Notes under the pieces: generated by a model
Database searches by the model: none
What the model was told of the DNA's origin: nothing
What the model saw: only the letters and a program-made list of their open reading frames with translations
Translations under genes and position numbers: made by a program
In this document: one piece after another, positions 34,208-43,070 of the stretch
Layout of the letters: every line of letters begins with the position of its first letter
Numbering within the stretch: position 1 is the first letter of the stretch
Assembly: GCF_004359215.1 (NCBI RefSeq)
Contig: NC_090613.1
Coordinates: 5,607,634 to 5,671,633 of the forward strand
Reading direction: 5' to 3'
Length of the DNA stretch: 64,000 nucleotides
Source of the DNA: Bremia lactucae
Lineage: Eukaryota > Oomycota > Peronosporomycetes > Peronosporales > Peronosporaceae

Positions 34208-35746
34208 ATGGCTGCTCATCGCGAGGAAAGCGAAACGTGGGATGACTGGATAGACGACAGTCTCCTCGCAAGTTTTGAATGCGTTTTCTGCACTTGCAAG
34301 TTTTCAATTGAAGAGCTGCTACATACACACTTGCGAGAGGTGCACGACTTTTCGCTACACCACGAGATCTCGACGCGCAACTTGGACACTTACAGCACCA
34401 TCCAGCTGATTAATTTTTTGCGTCGAAATACCTTGAACGGCGTTTCTGCTGAAGAGATACAACAAACACTGGCTTCCGAAGGTAGCGCTGCCTTTCAGAA
34501 GGACGAGTATTTCAAGCCTGTGGTGGCTGACGATCCGCTGCTCTACTGTCTTGACTGCCATAGCGATAGCAGCGACGAAAATTCCGATATTCATATAGAA
34601 AAGACGCGCAAAAGCAAGAAGGTGCCGTCTGCTACAACTGCTGCTGACGACAATGAAGACTTGATCACCAAGCTTCAGCTCGAGAACCAGGAACTGAAGC
34701 TGCAATTGACGAAGTACTCAAAAATTGTCCGGGATTTCGTGATTGATCCGGAAGGCACTGCACCGATAGAGAATGCTGCGGACAATGATACGTACTACTT
34801 TGACTCGTACTCACACGCGAATATTCACCGCGAGATGATCACAGACAGGATTCGCACTGATGGCTACCGGAACGCTATTATTAATAATTCGAAGTTGTTT
34901 GAAGGAAAGGTAGTGCTCGATGTTGGCTGTGGCACAGGTATTTTAAGCATGTTTGCAGCCCAGGCTGGCGCAGCCAGAGTAATTGGTGTTGATCGTAGCG
35001 AGATGGGGATCGTGGCTCGCGACATTGTGGCGGCTAACGGATTTAGCGATACAATTACTATACTTTGCGGCAAAGTCGAAGAGGTGAATCTGCCCGTGGA
35101 TAAGGTGGACATAATTGTTTCCGAGTGGATGGGCTACTGCCTGTTGTATGAATCGATGCTGGACACTGTGCTCTTCGCGAGAGACAAATGGCTTGCTCCG
35201 GGTGGTCACCTATTCCCAGACAAGTGCAGTATGTTCATTCAGGCCATTGAGGACTCAACAAAGCGCTTTAGTTTTTGGGATGATGTGTATGGCTTTGATA
35301 TGAAAGCAATAAAGTCTAAAATTTCTATATCCGATGCAATTGTGGAAGATGTTCAATTAGAGGACATCATCTCAAGTCGCGAGCTGCTATATGAAATCAA
35401 AGTTGAACACGTCAAATACGATGATCTCGATTTCCACGCAAGCTTTACACTGTCGATTACAAGAGATGCTACCATGCACGGTTTCGTGTCTAGTTTTGAT
35501 GTTGCTTTTGAGCGCGATTGCTATTGTCCCGAGTCTTTTACTACAGGAGTCGAGGGCACGCCGACCCATTGGCACCAGGTTTCTTTTCACGTGCCCAAGC
35601 CATTTAAAGTACAGAAGGGAGATACCGTCGATGGAAAGTGGTGGTTGCGTCGAAATGCTGAAAATCCGCGCTTTCTTGACGTTGAAATCCAATGGAAAGA
35701 ACCACGAACGAACAATTTTCTCGTCCAGCGCTTCCGTATTCATTAG
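34208..35746 (+). CDS. PRMT3: Protein arginine N-methyltransferase 3
   Basis: 512 aa, single exon. The ATG at 34208 is the first in frame; the earlier frame opening at 34175 is GTG. The N-terminal C2H2 zinc finger (C25, C28, H41, H46) typical of PRMT3 is followed by an acidic/Lys linker and a coiled segment. The catalytic core has SAM motif VLDVGCGTGILSMFA, the double-E loop SEWMGYCLLYESM and the THW loop (TPTHWHQVSF). PRMT3 is a type I cytosolic enzyme that dimethylates ribosomal protein S2 in animals and fungi, and the zinc finger recognises that substrate. Length and domain order match the family and no catalytic residue is missing. Confidence 0.95.
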   Translation: MAAHREESETWDDWIDDSLLASFECVFCTCKFSIEELLHTHLREVHDFSLHHEISTRNLDTYSTIQLINFLRRNTLNGVSAEEIQQTLASEGSAAFQKDEYFKPVVADDPLLYCLDCHSDSSDENSDIHIEKTRKSKKVPSATTAADDNEDLITKLQLENQELKLQLTKYSKIVRDFVIDPEGTAPIENAADNDTYYFDSYSHANIHREMITDRIRTDGYRNAIINNSKLFEGKVVLDVGCGTGILSMFAAQAGAARVIGVDRSEMGIVARDIVAANGFSDTITILCGKVEEVNLPVDKVDIIVSEWMGYCLLYESMLDTVLFARDKWLAPGGHLFPDKCSMFIQAIEDSTKRFSFWDDVYGFDMKAIKSKISISDAIVEDVQLEDIISSRELLYEIKVEHVKYDDLDFHASFTLSITRDATMHGFVSSFDVAFERDCYCPESFTTGVEGTPTHWHQVSFHVPKPFKVQKGDTVDGKWWLRRNAENPRFLDVEIQWKEPRTNNFLVQRFRIH

Positions 35747-36314
35747 ATTACTTAGATCCGTAAGTATTATATCTGGATTTTGTACCAGCTGAATGACACA
35801 CTGTCACTTTAATAGAAGCACTCATTTTTGCCGCGGCAGTTTCTCCAATAATAAATAGCAGATTCTACTACAGAAATAATTTTTATTCCCTAAAAAACTA
35901 TTCAATTTCAAAAAAATGATATCGTTGACGTGAAATTTCAAATTACACCCCACCCAACATTTACTTCAGGAAACGACGCATAATTTGTGAGTTCTATTCC
36001 CGCTAACGCTACTGGCAGCTCTTTAGCCTAAAATTCCGTCACTTCTGACACGTAACTTACATTGTTGTCTCGAATGTCGAATGTATGCACTCGAAATAGT
36101 AGAGGTTAAGCTTATGCCCAATAATACGACGAAAATATTCCAGTTTCAGCGTGGAAAAGCGTATTTGTCACACCATTAATTCACGTAGTTGCAATTCCCA
36201 CACGAAACTAAAAAATACTTTTAATTAATCAGTCGAAATTACTTTGAAGGCGGTATACGGAATTGAAACTGGCGGCACATATTTTACAACTCGCTCTCGC
36301 TCACACGGAAAACG
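35747..36314. other. Intergenic region between PRMT3 and a membrane-protein gene
   Basis: AT-rich. Includes the PRMT3 3' flank (AATAATAAAT near 35850) and the upstream region of the next gene. Nothing else is recognised. Confidence 0.5.
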
Positions 36315-37163
36315 ATGAGCTCAGACCTCTTGACGCCGACCTCGCAGCTCAAGCGCTTCGCGGCGAATAGAACGACCGCCTCCACTGTCGCCCAAGCTTG
36401 CCGAAAAGCTGTGGCAGATCTTGAGAACTGGTCGCTTTGGGCTTATCGCGATGCTACTGGAGAGGAGTGGGATGCGCAGCCAGCGTGCTTTATTACCGAT
36501 TACTTGCTGGCCGTACAGTGCTTTGCCTTTGCTGTTTACATTACTCTTTTTGCTGCTGCGGACAAGGGTGAATTGTCTTGGTACGTTATGTATTTTATGG
36601 CCCTAGGCATCTCAGCTGCGCTTGGTGGCCTGTTGCACCATGTTGCATATGAAGCCATGCGCGATATTGCGCACAAGCAGGAAACGCATTTGGTGCACAC
36701 TGCGCGTGTTTTCGGTATAAAGCTCAGCAGAGCTAACGTGGATAAGATGATCGAAATACTGTGGCGATTTGTACTGGCTTGCTCGATTTTCACCAACTTT
36801 GCGCTGCTGTCGCTAGCCGCGAGTCGTCATCTGCCCGAGACATGGGCTTACCTTATCATTGGATTGGCTGCTGTGCTTTACGTGGTGCTAGCTGTATGGG
36901 CAAGTATGAGCATGCATGCGGTGTTTCTCTTTGCCGGCTTTATTCCTGTTATACTATTTGGCCCCGTTGCCTGTTTCATGACGTGGAACTGGGAATGGAG
37001 CCACTCAAGCAATGAGCTGCTCGTGTATGGCATTAAGCTTGTTGGCGGTCTCATTCAGGGCCTTGTATGGGCCCCCAGCAAGGACAAATTTAACCACAAC
37101 GCACTTTCGCATGTTTTTCTTAGCCTGGCAGCAACTCTCATGCTCATTCATTACAAGTTTTGA
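36315..37163 (+). CDS. Multipass membrane protein, unknown family
   Basis: 282 aa, one exon, ATG at 36315. A hydrophilic N terminus of about 60 residues precedes about seven hydrophobic segments. Histidines recur near helix ends (GGLLHHVAYEAM; HNALSHVFLSLAATLMLIHYKF). That end, with a conserved-looking H and S in a helix, faintly recalls CREST-type membrane hydrolases (alkaline ceramidase, PAQR), but catalytic identity cannot be claimed. The 3' end of the gene lies in a two-copy tandem duplication. Confidence 0.7.
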   Translation: MSSDLLTPTSQLKRFAANRTTASTVAQACRKAVADLENWSLWAYRDATGEEWDAQPACFITDYLLAVQCFAFAVYITLFAAADKGELSWYVMYFMALGISAALGGLLHHVAYEAMRDIAHKQETHLVHTARVFGIKLSRANVDKMIEILWRFVLACSIFTNFALLSLAASRHLPETWAYLIIGLAAVLYVVLAVWASMSMHAVFLFAGFIPVILFGPVACFMTWNWEWSHSSNELLVYGIKLVGGLIQGLVWAPSKDKFNHNALSHVFLSLAATLMLIHYKF

Positions 37164-37260
37164 TATGAAATGGAAAATTAAGAGCGTGGTGTCTTCTATG
37201 CTCATTTATCACAAGTTTTGTTACGAAATGGAAAATTATAGAGCGTCGTGTCTTCTATGG
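37139..37260 (+). repeat. Two-copy tandem duplication (about 61 bp) over a gene's stop codon
   Basis: The unit beginning TGCTCATTCATTACAAGTTTTG and running through ATGAAATGGAAAATTA to GTGTCTTCTA occurs twice in a row. Copy 1 carries the coding end (MLIHYKF) and its TGA stop. In copy 2 the same position reads TGT, so it would not stop there. Confidence 0.75.
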
Positions 37261-37577
37261 ACGAAACTCAAGACATTATTTTAGCAATACATAGGTGTTG
37301 GAGAGGAAAATTTCCTATGATGTGGTGATTTTGATTATTTTCGATTTGATGTTAAAAATTTGGTTTCTTAAGCTGGTTTTAAAAAAAAGTAGTTATTTCT
37401 TAAAATACCAATCAATTACATGCACTATAAACCTTATTAATTAATGACTCACATTGTAAATTCATAACGTTATCTTCAAGAAAATAACATCGTAGCTCCA
37501 AATTTTGGCATCTAGCCAATCGCAAATATGAAGAATTTTCTGCTCGCTGTAGCAATAGATAAGTCAAAGCGTTCGCC
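37261..37577. other. Intergenic region
   Basis: AT-rich spacer upstream of the FHA gene. No gene or repeat recognised. Confidence 0.45.
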
Positions 37578-39605
37578 ATGTTGTCGCCAACCAAGCTGCT
37601 ACCTTGGGGGCGGCTCGTGTTGCTAACAAAAAAGCCAAGCGATACGATGCCTGAGAAGTATAATCTTCTGCGCTCAAAGCACTGCGTCGGACGTGTCGCT
37701 AGTCGAAGTGACATCCACATTCCTAAAAAGTTTATCAGCAGCGTGGTGCGACACTAATGCTCAATCTGATGCATCTTTAAAGCCTCATATTTATCGTGTA
37801 CAGCATTGTATCATCAGATTGCTCGGTACGGATGACAGTAAAGCGCCTGTTGTGGAGATTGAGGACCTAAGGTCCCTTGACATGAAAATTATGGCCTCAG
37901 TATTCGATCTAATGTTTGAATGTCTGTGAAATAGCCGCTACGGTATCTGGGTAAATCTTCAAAAGATCGGGTACCACCAAAAAAGTTCGCTCAAGAATGG
38001 CTATGTGATTCACTTCACACCCCCTGATTCCAAAGGTTTGTGTTGGTGCTACTTGTGCGTCGTATGAATAAGGATTAACCGATTTGACAGATCTAGTGGA
38101 GCTCGCGTACAAATTCGAGATCATGTGAGTAGCTGCATTATTAGTATCTCTAATGCTCAAATAACGTATTTTAACGGACTTTGCAGTCCAAGTGGACTGA
38201 CGGACCAGAATGAGGAGCTTCATGCGCGACTGAGTGCAGACGAAATGTCAGTGGCGAGTCGCACGCGTAAGCGCGTTCATGAGGAGCTACAAAGTACGCA
38301 AAGCCCAACAAATGCAGTGTCGCCTCCGCGTCCTCGGCCAGAAAAAAAACGTCGCCGACTGATCATTAGCCAACAATTGCGATATGACGAGCCGCATAAA
38401 GCATCAGGCAAAGGACTCATTACCAAACAACACAAAGCGCAAGCTAGCGAGGAAACACCATCTCTTTCAGCTAAAGCAGCTAGCACGAGATGCCAGCACA
38501 CTGCTGAATTGGCTTCAAAAAGCACCCTCATCATGCTTCAAGAACAAAACGAGGAACTAAAAAATGTGATTGCTGAAAATGCGATCCTTCTGAATAGGCA
38601 GTCGAAACAATTGACAAGTGCAAATAAGGAGCTGGAAATGTTGCAGAAGGAATGCGAGACGTTCAAGCAAGCTCGCGAAAACGAAATTGCCACATTAAAA
38701 AAAGGTTACGAGGACGAGCTTGAAAAGATAAAGGATCAAGCTGCTGCTGATCTGGCAATGAAGGATGAGGAAGCGAGAAAGAATGAAGGCGTGTTAAGAC
38801 AAGAGTGCAACACGTTGAAAGTAACCCTTGACCATATAGCGAATGACCCCAAGATGCCTCCACAAGTACGAACCATTATCGAATTGGAAGCAAAGGTATT
38901 TTTTTCTATTTTGTTAGTTTTCCGTCTGCTCTTGTTGCTGATGCTCTGTTAATATTGTCAGATCCAAGTACTTAAGCGACAGTATAAGGTCGATCAAGAA
39001 AGCCAGGCTTTTCAAACCCAACAGCAAGATCGACCGCAAGTGCAAGTCATCAAAATGTGCTAAAAATAATGGTCTGCACTCACACTAACGCCAGTTCTTT
39101 TCTGCTGTATAGGACTCCACCGTCCAAAAAGGATCTAGTCGAACTTGAAAGAAAAGCTCGATTGGGTCGCCAGCTGTATAATTACCAAAAAGAGACGGGT
39201 CGTATGATACGAAAGATGTATCATCAAGTGAATGAGCGAATCCAGGAGGAACGAAAGATATCCGAAAGCATTACAATGACTTCCTCTAGTCTGTCGGGAT
39301 CAAGCCAGTCGCAAGACTCGATCGACAATCGACTCAGCGATCGCCGAAGCTCACAGTTGTCGGATGCATCGAACGAGCAATCGGTCACATCGCCAAGCGG
39401 GGTGTTGCTTACGGATGATGCACCTGATTTAGATGCCAAAAGCGGCGAAACAATCGCAGGCCGGCCACCGTTGTTTACTTTATATGGTGCACAAGGTGTG
39501 ACAGCTGACCCTACTAGCAGTAGTAATATTAGCAGACCTACCACTCTTTCGCAAGTAGAAGTTTACCGGGCGGAGGGAGCCAAGAGAGCGGGAGACAAGG
39601 AATGA
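37578..39605 (+). CDS. FHA-domain coiled-coil protein, probably nuclear
   Basis: Seven exons inferred: 37578-37745, 37804-37871, 37935-38035, 38091-38124, 38187-38895, 38962-39056 and 39113-39605, all with GT..AG introns, summing to exactly 556 codons (555 aa). The FHA domain is at about residues 10-110, with GR in HCVGRVASRSDIHI, then SSVHC, then DLSRYGIWVN, matching the GR / SxxH / NGxxxN pattern with Tyr in place of the usual Asn. FHA domains bind phosphothreonine. A basic cluster EKKRRR near residue 175 is a likely nuclear signal. A long coiled coil follows at about 235-365. The C-terminal part has a second helical segment (RQLYNYQKETGRMIRKMY) and a Ser-rich tail. Named family unknown; a cell-cycle or DNA-damage adaptor is plausible but inferred only from the architecture. 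Confidence 0.82.
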
Positions 39606-39868
39606 ATTTTGGGCCGAGGTAAAGGACATGAAGTGACACCAGATCGATTAATATTTACAGTGTAAATACTGTAGCTTTTTGCTACTATTAAAAATGTTGC
39701 TGTTGGTCACACCCTTTCGATTTGCCTTTTTATATTATTCCGCATTGCTAAAACAATTGAGTCGTATCGTGGCAAAACATCTTAATTTTTGGACATGAAG
39801 AAAACACACTTGAAGTCGATTTAACCTTTCTTTAGCCAATCACAACTCATTCCCTTTTTTTAGAATCC
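39606..39868 (+). promoter_or_regulatory. Upstream region with oomycete Inr-like motif
   Basis: ACTCATTCCC at about 39845-39854, 15 nt before the next ATG, resembles the oomycete initiator core (CTCATTYY). A CCAAT box lies just upstream (AGCCAATCAC). Position relative to the ATG is short but common in compact oomycete genes. Confidence 0.3.
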
Positions 39869-40759
39869 ATGCCATTTTTCAAGGAAGAATGGGAGACGCT
39901 TGTGGTGGCGGCAGAGCTGGTAGCAGCGCTTTGTACTTCGTTCTGGTTGATAACGCTTCGCGTTGGACGCGCCGATTCCCGTCCTCTCTCTAATGAGCCT
40001 GCTGCTTTATTGCAACCACGGCGCTGCTGGTCTTTACGAGCTATATTGGCGTTTAGAGTTGGGGCTGCAATATTCTTCTTATTGGTGCAAATATGGGATA
40101 TTTTCCGCACTAGAGGCCGATGTCTGGCCTTCTATACGTCGTGGAACTTTGCTCTGCAGGGGTTATATTTTGGAGGAGCTGCTTGGCGCACGAAACGTCA
40201 CCGGCAACGTCAATTGAATGAGAGAAATGCGATCTACACGGCCTTAGTGGACACTGGTGATGATGGAACAGGCAGTCCCTTTGCCGGTCGACAGAGAATC
40301 ATGAGAGACAGTGGGATACCATGGATAGACCTTGAATTGCTACTAGATCTTTGTCTTGCCACATCGTTGCTCATTTGCGGCGTAGTCTGGACGGTGTTAT
40401 ATCCATACGCAATCAAGATCGGACATCCCGAGCAAATTCTTAATGGAGTGAGCTATTGCCAACATGGCATCAATGTGCTGTTATTACAAATTGACTTCCA
40501 TGCTACGAGACATCTCGTGTCGAGAGATGCACTGCCACTTGTTATGGGCTGGCCGTCGCTGTACGCCGTCTTTGCGTGGATTGTACATGGAACTGTGGCA
40601 AGAGGCTTTTGGCCCTATCCTTTTCTTGATTTAGACACACCATGGGCCCCGTTTTGGTACGGAGGGCTGCTGGGTGCACACATTGTAGCATTATTGTTAA
40701 TGCTATTTTTTTCGAGATTTAAGCAAGAAAATCAAAGGGCGGCGACATTTTACAGCTAA
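39869..40759 (+). CDS. AIG1/FAR-17a-like multipass membrane protein
   Basis: 296 aa, one exon, about six membrane helices. Segments FYTSWNFALQGLYFGGAAW, YCQHGINVLLLQIDF, VHGTVARGFWPYPFLDL and FWYGGLLGAHIVALLLMLFF match the order of conserved blocks in the androgen-induced AIG1 / ADTRP family. The Thr in the first block and the His in the second occupy the positions of that family's catalytic pair. AIG1 and ADTRP hydrolyse fatty-acid esters of hydroxy fatty acids, so a membrane threonine hydrolase is suggested. Similarity was judged by eye, so family membership is likely but not certain. Confidence 0.65.
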   Translation: MPFFKEEWETLVVAAELVAALCTSFWLITLRVGRADSRPLSNEPAALLQPRRCWSLRAILAFRVGAAIFFLLVQIWDIFRTRGRCLAFYTSWNFALQGLYFGGAAWRTKRHRQRQLNERNAIYTALVDTGDDGTGSPFAGRQRIMRDSGIPWIDLELLLDLCLATSLLICGVVWTVLYPYAIKIGHPEQILNGVSYCQHGINVLLLQIDFHATRHLVSRDALPLVMGWPSLYAVFAWIVHGTVARGFWPYPFLDLDTPWAPFWYGGLLGAHIVALLLMLFFSRFKQENQRAATFYS

Positions 40760-41018
40760 AGATGACGTAAAATTTAAGGATGAAAGGACAAGATTTGTAT
40801 TTAGTAAAGCTTTCAACAAAGTCAGCTCTTGCATAAACAACTATCAATTTATTTGCCAATTTTTGTATTGCTTTTTACAAATTGATCGAAAATGCACCAT
40901 AAACTCGGTAAATATTGTGATTTTTAGGATAAACCGCAGATACATCGTCATGATATTTGTAATACAGTTTTTATTTTACAAAATAAAATTGACTGGGCTC
41001 CATTACGCATCAATAGCC

Positions 41019-42026
41019 ATGGCGTCGTTATTTAAAAGCAAGAAACGCAACCGCGACGCTGACAACACGAAAGCCTTGAATTCTACTGATTTATCATCGT
41101 CTACAACTTCTGAGAGAAGTTGTGATTCCGATAGCGGAGACAATGAGGTCGAGAACGCCATGTTTCGTCCTGCCCCAGAGCACGCAGAGCTTGAACAAAT
41201 TGAGTCCGATGCAGAGCAAAACGAAGGTGATAAGAGGTCATTGTTACGTAAATTCGATGAAGACGTAGCTTCTGGAACGCAGAATATGGATACGGAGAGG
41301 AAGGAATTAGATGAAGACTTTCAAGAGGAGGTGGATCGCAAAACGGAGGCCACGGTCTATGTCGAAGGCATCCCATACCAAGCTACAGAAGGAGACTTGG
41401 TGACGCATTTATCGTCCTGCGGAACCGTGCGTGAAGTGCGTATGCCTCGCTACCAGGACTCAGGAAAACCTCGAGGCTATGCGCACGTGGTGTTTGACAA
41501 AGAAGCAGCTCTTGAGAAGGCGCTCAATATGGACGGCAAGTATTTGTTTAATCGCTACCTCTCGATTCGTAGAGCGGAAGCTCCTCGTGCTGTGGAATTG
41601 GCACTAAAAGAAAAGAGTCAGAATCTCTTAAAGAAGGCCATCAAGGGATGTCGCACTGTGTACATTAAGCAGCTTCCGTACGAGGTCGAGGAAGGCACGA
41701 TACGTGAAGCGCTAGCTTCCTGTGGTACGATCACAAGTGTTCGCTTGCCTTTTTGGAATCATACGAAAAAGCTGAAAGGGTTTGGCTATGTCGAATTTTC
41801 AAACGAAGCCGAAGCACTCGCCGCTGCCCGTCGTAGTGGCATGAAAATTGGTGATCGCATGGTGCTTATCAGTCTAGACGTAGCTGGAAGTGCACCAAAG
41901 TCAAGTTTTCGTCAGCGCGACGGTCAGTATTGGAACAAGGGCGAGGAGGCGAAAAAGTCGCTAGCAAAGAAAATAGTTGAAAAACAACAGCGCCAATCTG
42001 CCAAGAAAAAACGAAAGTCCACGTAA
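41019..42026 (+). CDS. RNA-binding protein with two RRM domains, nucleolar type
   Basis: 335 aa from the ATG at 41019, which sits in a good context (GCCATGG). Upstream in-frame codons back to 40863 are probably untranslated. An acidic Ser/Glu-rich N-terminal half is followed by RRM1 at about 105-185 (RNP2 TVYVEGIP, RNP1 PRGYAHVVF) and RRM2 at about 205-285 (RNP2 TVYIKQLP, RNP1 LKGFGYVEF). The tail is Lys-rich (AKKIVEKQ, KKKRKST). Acidic region, two RRMs and basic tail recall nucleolin, Nop12 and RBM34 proteins of ribosome assembly. The exact orthologue is not assigned. It converges with the AIMP3-like gene, 120 bp away. Confidence 0.85.
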   Translation: MASLFKSKKRNRDADNTKALNSTDLSSSTTSERSCDSDSGDNEVENAMFRPAPEHAELEQIESDAEQNEGDKRSLLRKFDEDVASGTQNMDTERKELDEDFQEEVDRKTEATVYVEGIPYQATEGDLVTHLSSCGTVREVRMPRYQDSGKPRGYAHVVFDKEAALEKALNMDGKYLFNRYLSIRRAEAPRAVELALKEKSQNLLKKAIKGCRTVYIKQLPYEVEEGTIREALASCGTITSVRLPFWNHTKKLKGFGYVEFSNEAEALAAARRSGMKIGDRMVLISLDVAGSAPKSSFRQRDGQYWNKGEEAKKSLAKKIVEKQQRQSAKKKRKST

Positions 42027-42146
42027 GGCTGTAATGTATCTACTTTTTAAAGAGAATAGAGCGATCAAAACTTCACGGTTTTTTTCATAAAAAACTGTTT
42101 TATTGTCACTTCACGGATGTAAATTTCGTTGTAAAGTAGCCTCTTA

Positions 42147-42677
42147 TTAAGCCGTGAAGGCGATACGAGAGGGCGAGATATCAATGACATCAAAATTGCG
42201 AAAGCCCTGAACACCTGCTGTATGCTGTACCTGGTCGAACCATCGAATGAGGTTGACAAACTGGTTACGTTGCGCTGGCAAGAAGTCGCGCACGGTGGCG
42301 TAGAGCGTGTAGAAGAGCGAGGCGTCGGCAAGTGTTATTCGGTTAGCTGCCACGTATGTTTTCTGTTGTAAATACTCCTCCAACATTTGCAAGTGAGCAG
42401 ATACACTTGAAGGCGGGCAGCGCTGGATATTGCGCGCAAAAGTAATCCACATCGCCACTCGCGCACGCTCCAAAGGCGTTTGACCCAGAAGCTCGTTCTC
42501 GCGATCGGCTGAGCGTGCGAGATACTTGGCGATCGTGGATGGCTCGTACAGCTCATTCATCTTGCCTAGACGGACACGCAAGCGACCCGAGGCAGCTGAG
42601 CCCAGGCTCACGCCACAAAAGCGCGCCACAAATCGCAGGAATTCGGCATCCGCCGACTGGTCCAGTGACACCGACAT
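42147..42677 (-). CDS. AIMP3/EEF1E1-like GST-C domain protein
   Basis: 176 aa, one exon. It has a short N-terminal half, then a GST C-terminal helical fold: NELYEPSTIAKYLAR, NELLGQTPLERARV, LQMLEEYLQQKTYVA, RITLADASLFYTLYATV and RWFDQVQHTAGVQG. Length and block order match the multisynthetase-complex factor AIMP3/p18 (174 aa in human). Related GST-C domains occur at the N termini of Met- and Glu-tRNA synthetases. The likely role is to hold aminoacyl-tRNA synthetases together. It sits on the same strand just downstream of threonyl-tRNA synthetase, which fits that theme but may be chance. Confidence 0.7.
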   Translation of the reverse strand: MSVSLDQSADAEFLRFVARFCGVSLGSAASGRLRVRLGKMNELYEPSTIAKYLARSADRENELLGQTPLERARVAMWITFARNIQRCPPSSVSAHLQMLEEYLQQKTYVAANRITLADASLFYTLYATVRDFLPAQRNQFVNLIRWFDQVQHTAGVQGFRNFDVIDISPSRIAFTA

Positions 42678-43070
42678 TGTAACGAATTGCCTCTCTTCTG
42701 TCCGGAAAGATTAAAAAGTATCGCAATTCAAAGACCATTATAAAAAAGAAATTACGGCTTGTCGAATCAATACCTAATAATATATTTAAAAAGCGACTTT
42801 ATATATCCCTGGGACGCCTGTAAGATGGAGAGATTCTTGTTTGGTTGTGCTTTTAAATCTTCTTAAAACGTCACTACTGCCCTTGTGGTGCATAGCTTGT
42901 TAGACAGCACAACACTTTTAGTTATTTCTTAATAATCAAAAAGGTTGGAACATCCGCAACTTTTCACGTGTTACTACTACTAAAGGAAAATATTATATAG
43001 CCTAAAGTTATATGCTCTATTCTGTCTTCTCTATTTACAGAAAACAATGCTTTCGTGTGTGGAATGCCAA
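42678..43070. other. Intergenic region between ThrRS and AIMP3-like gene
   Basis: Both flanking genes are on the minus strand. It contains the ThrRS 3' flank and the AIMP3-like promoter. No other feature recognised. Confidence 0.5.

Noticed and set aside
38125..38952. Taking 38125-38952 as a stand-alone gene
   Set aside because: Its first part is intron and its last residues read into an intron; seven exons join in frame into the FHA protein.
40863..41018. N-terminal extension of the two-RRM protein
   Set aside because: The extension is hydrophobic and unlike the acidic Ser-rich start; the ATG at 41019 has the better context.
42147..42677. Reading this gene as an ordinary glutathione S-transferase
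   Set aside because: The catalytic N-terminal thioredoxin-fold half is missing or reduced; length and helical blocks fit AIMP3/EEF1E1 better.
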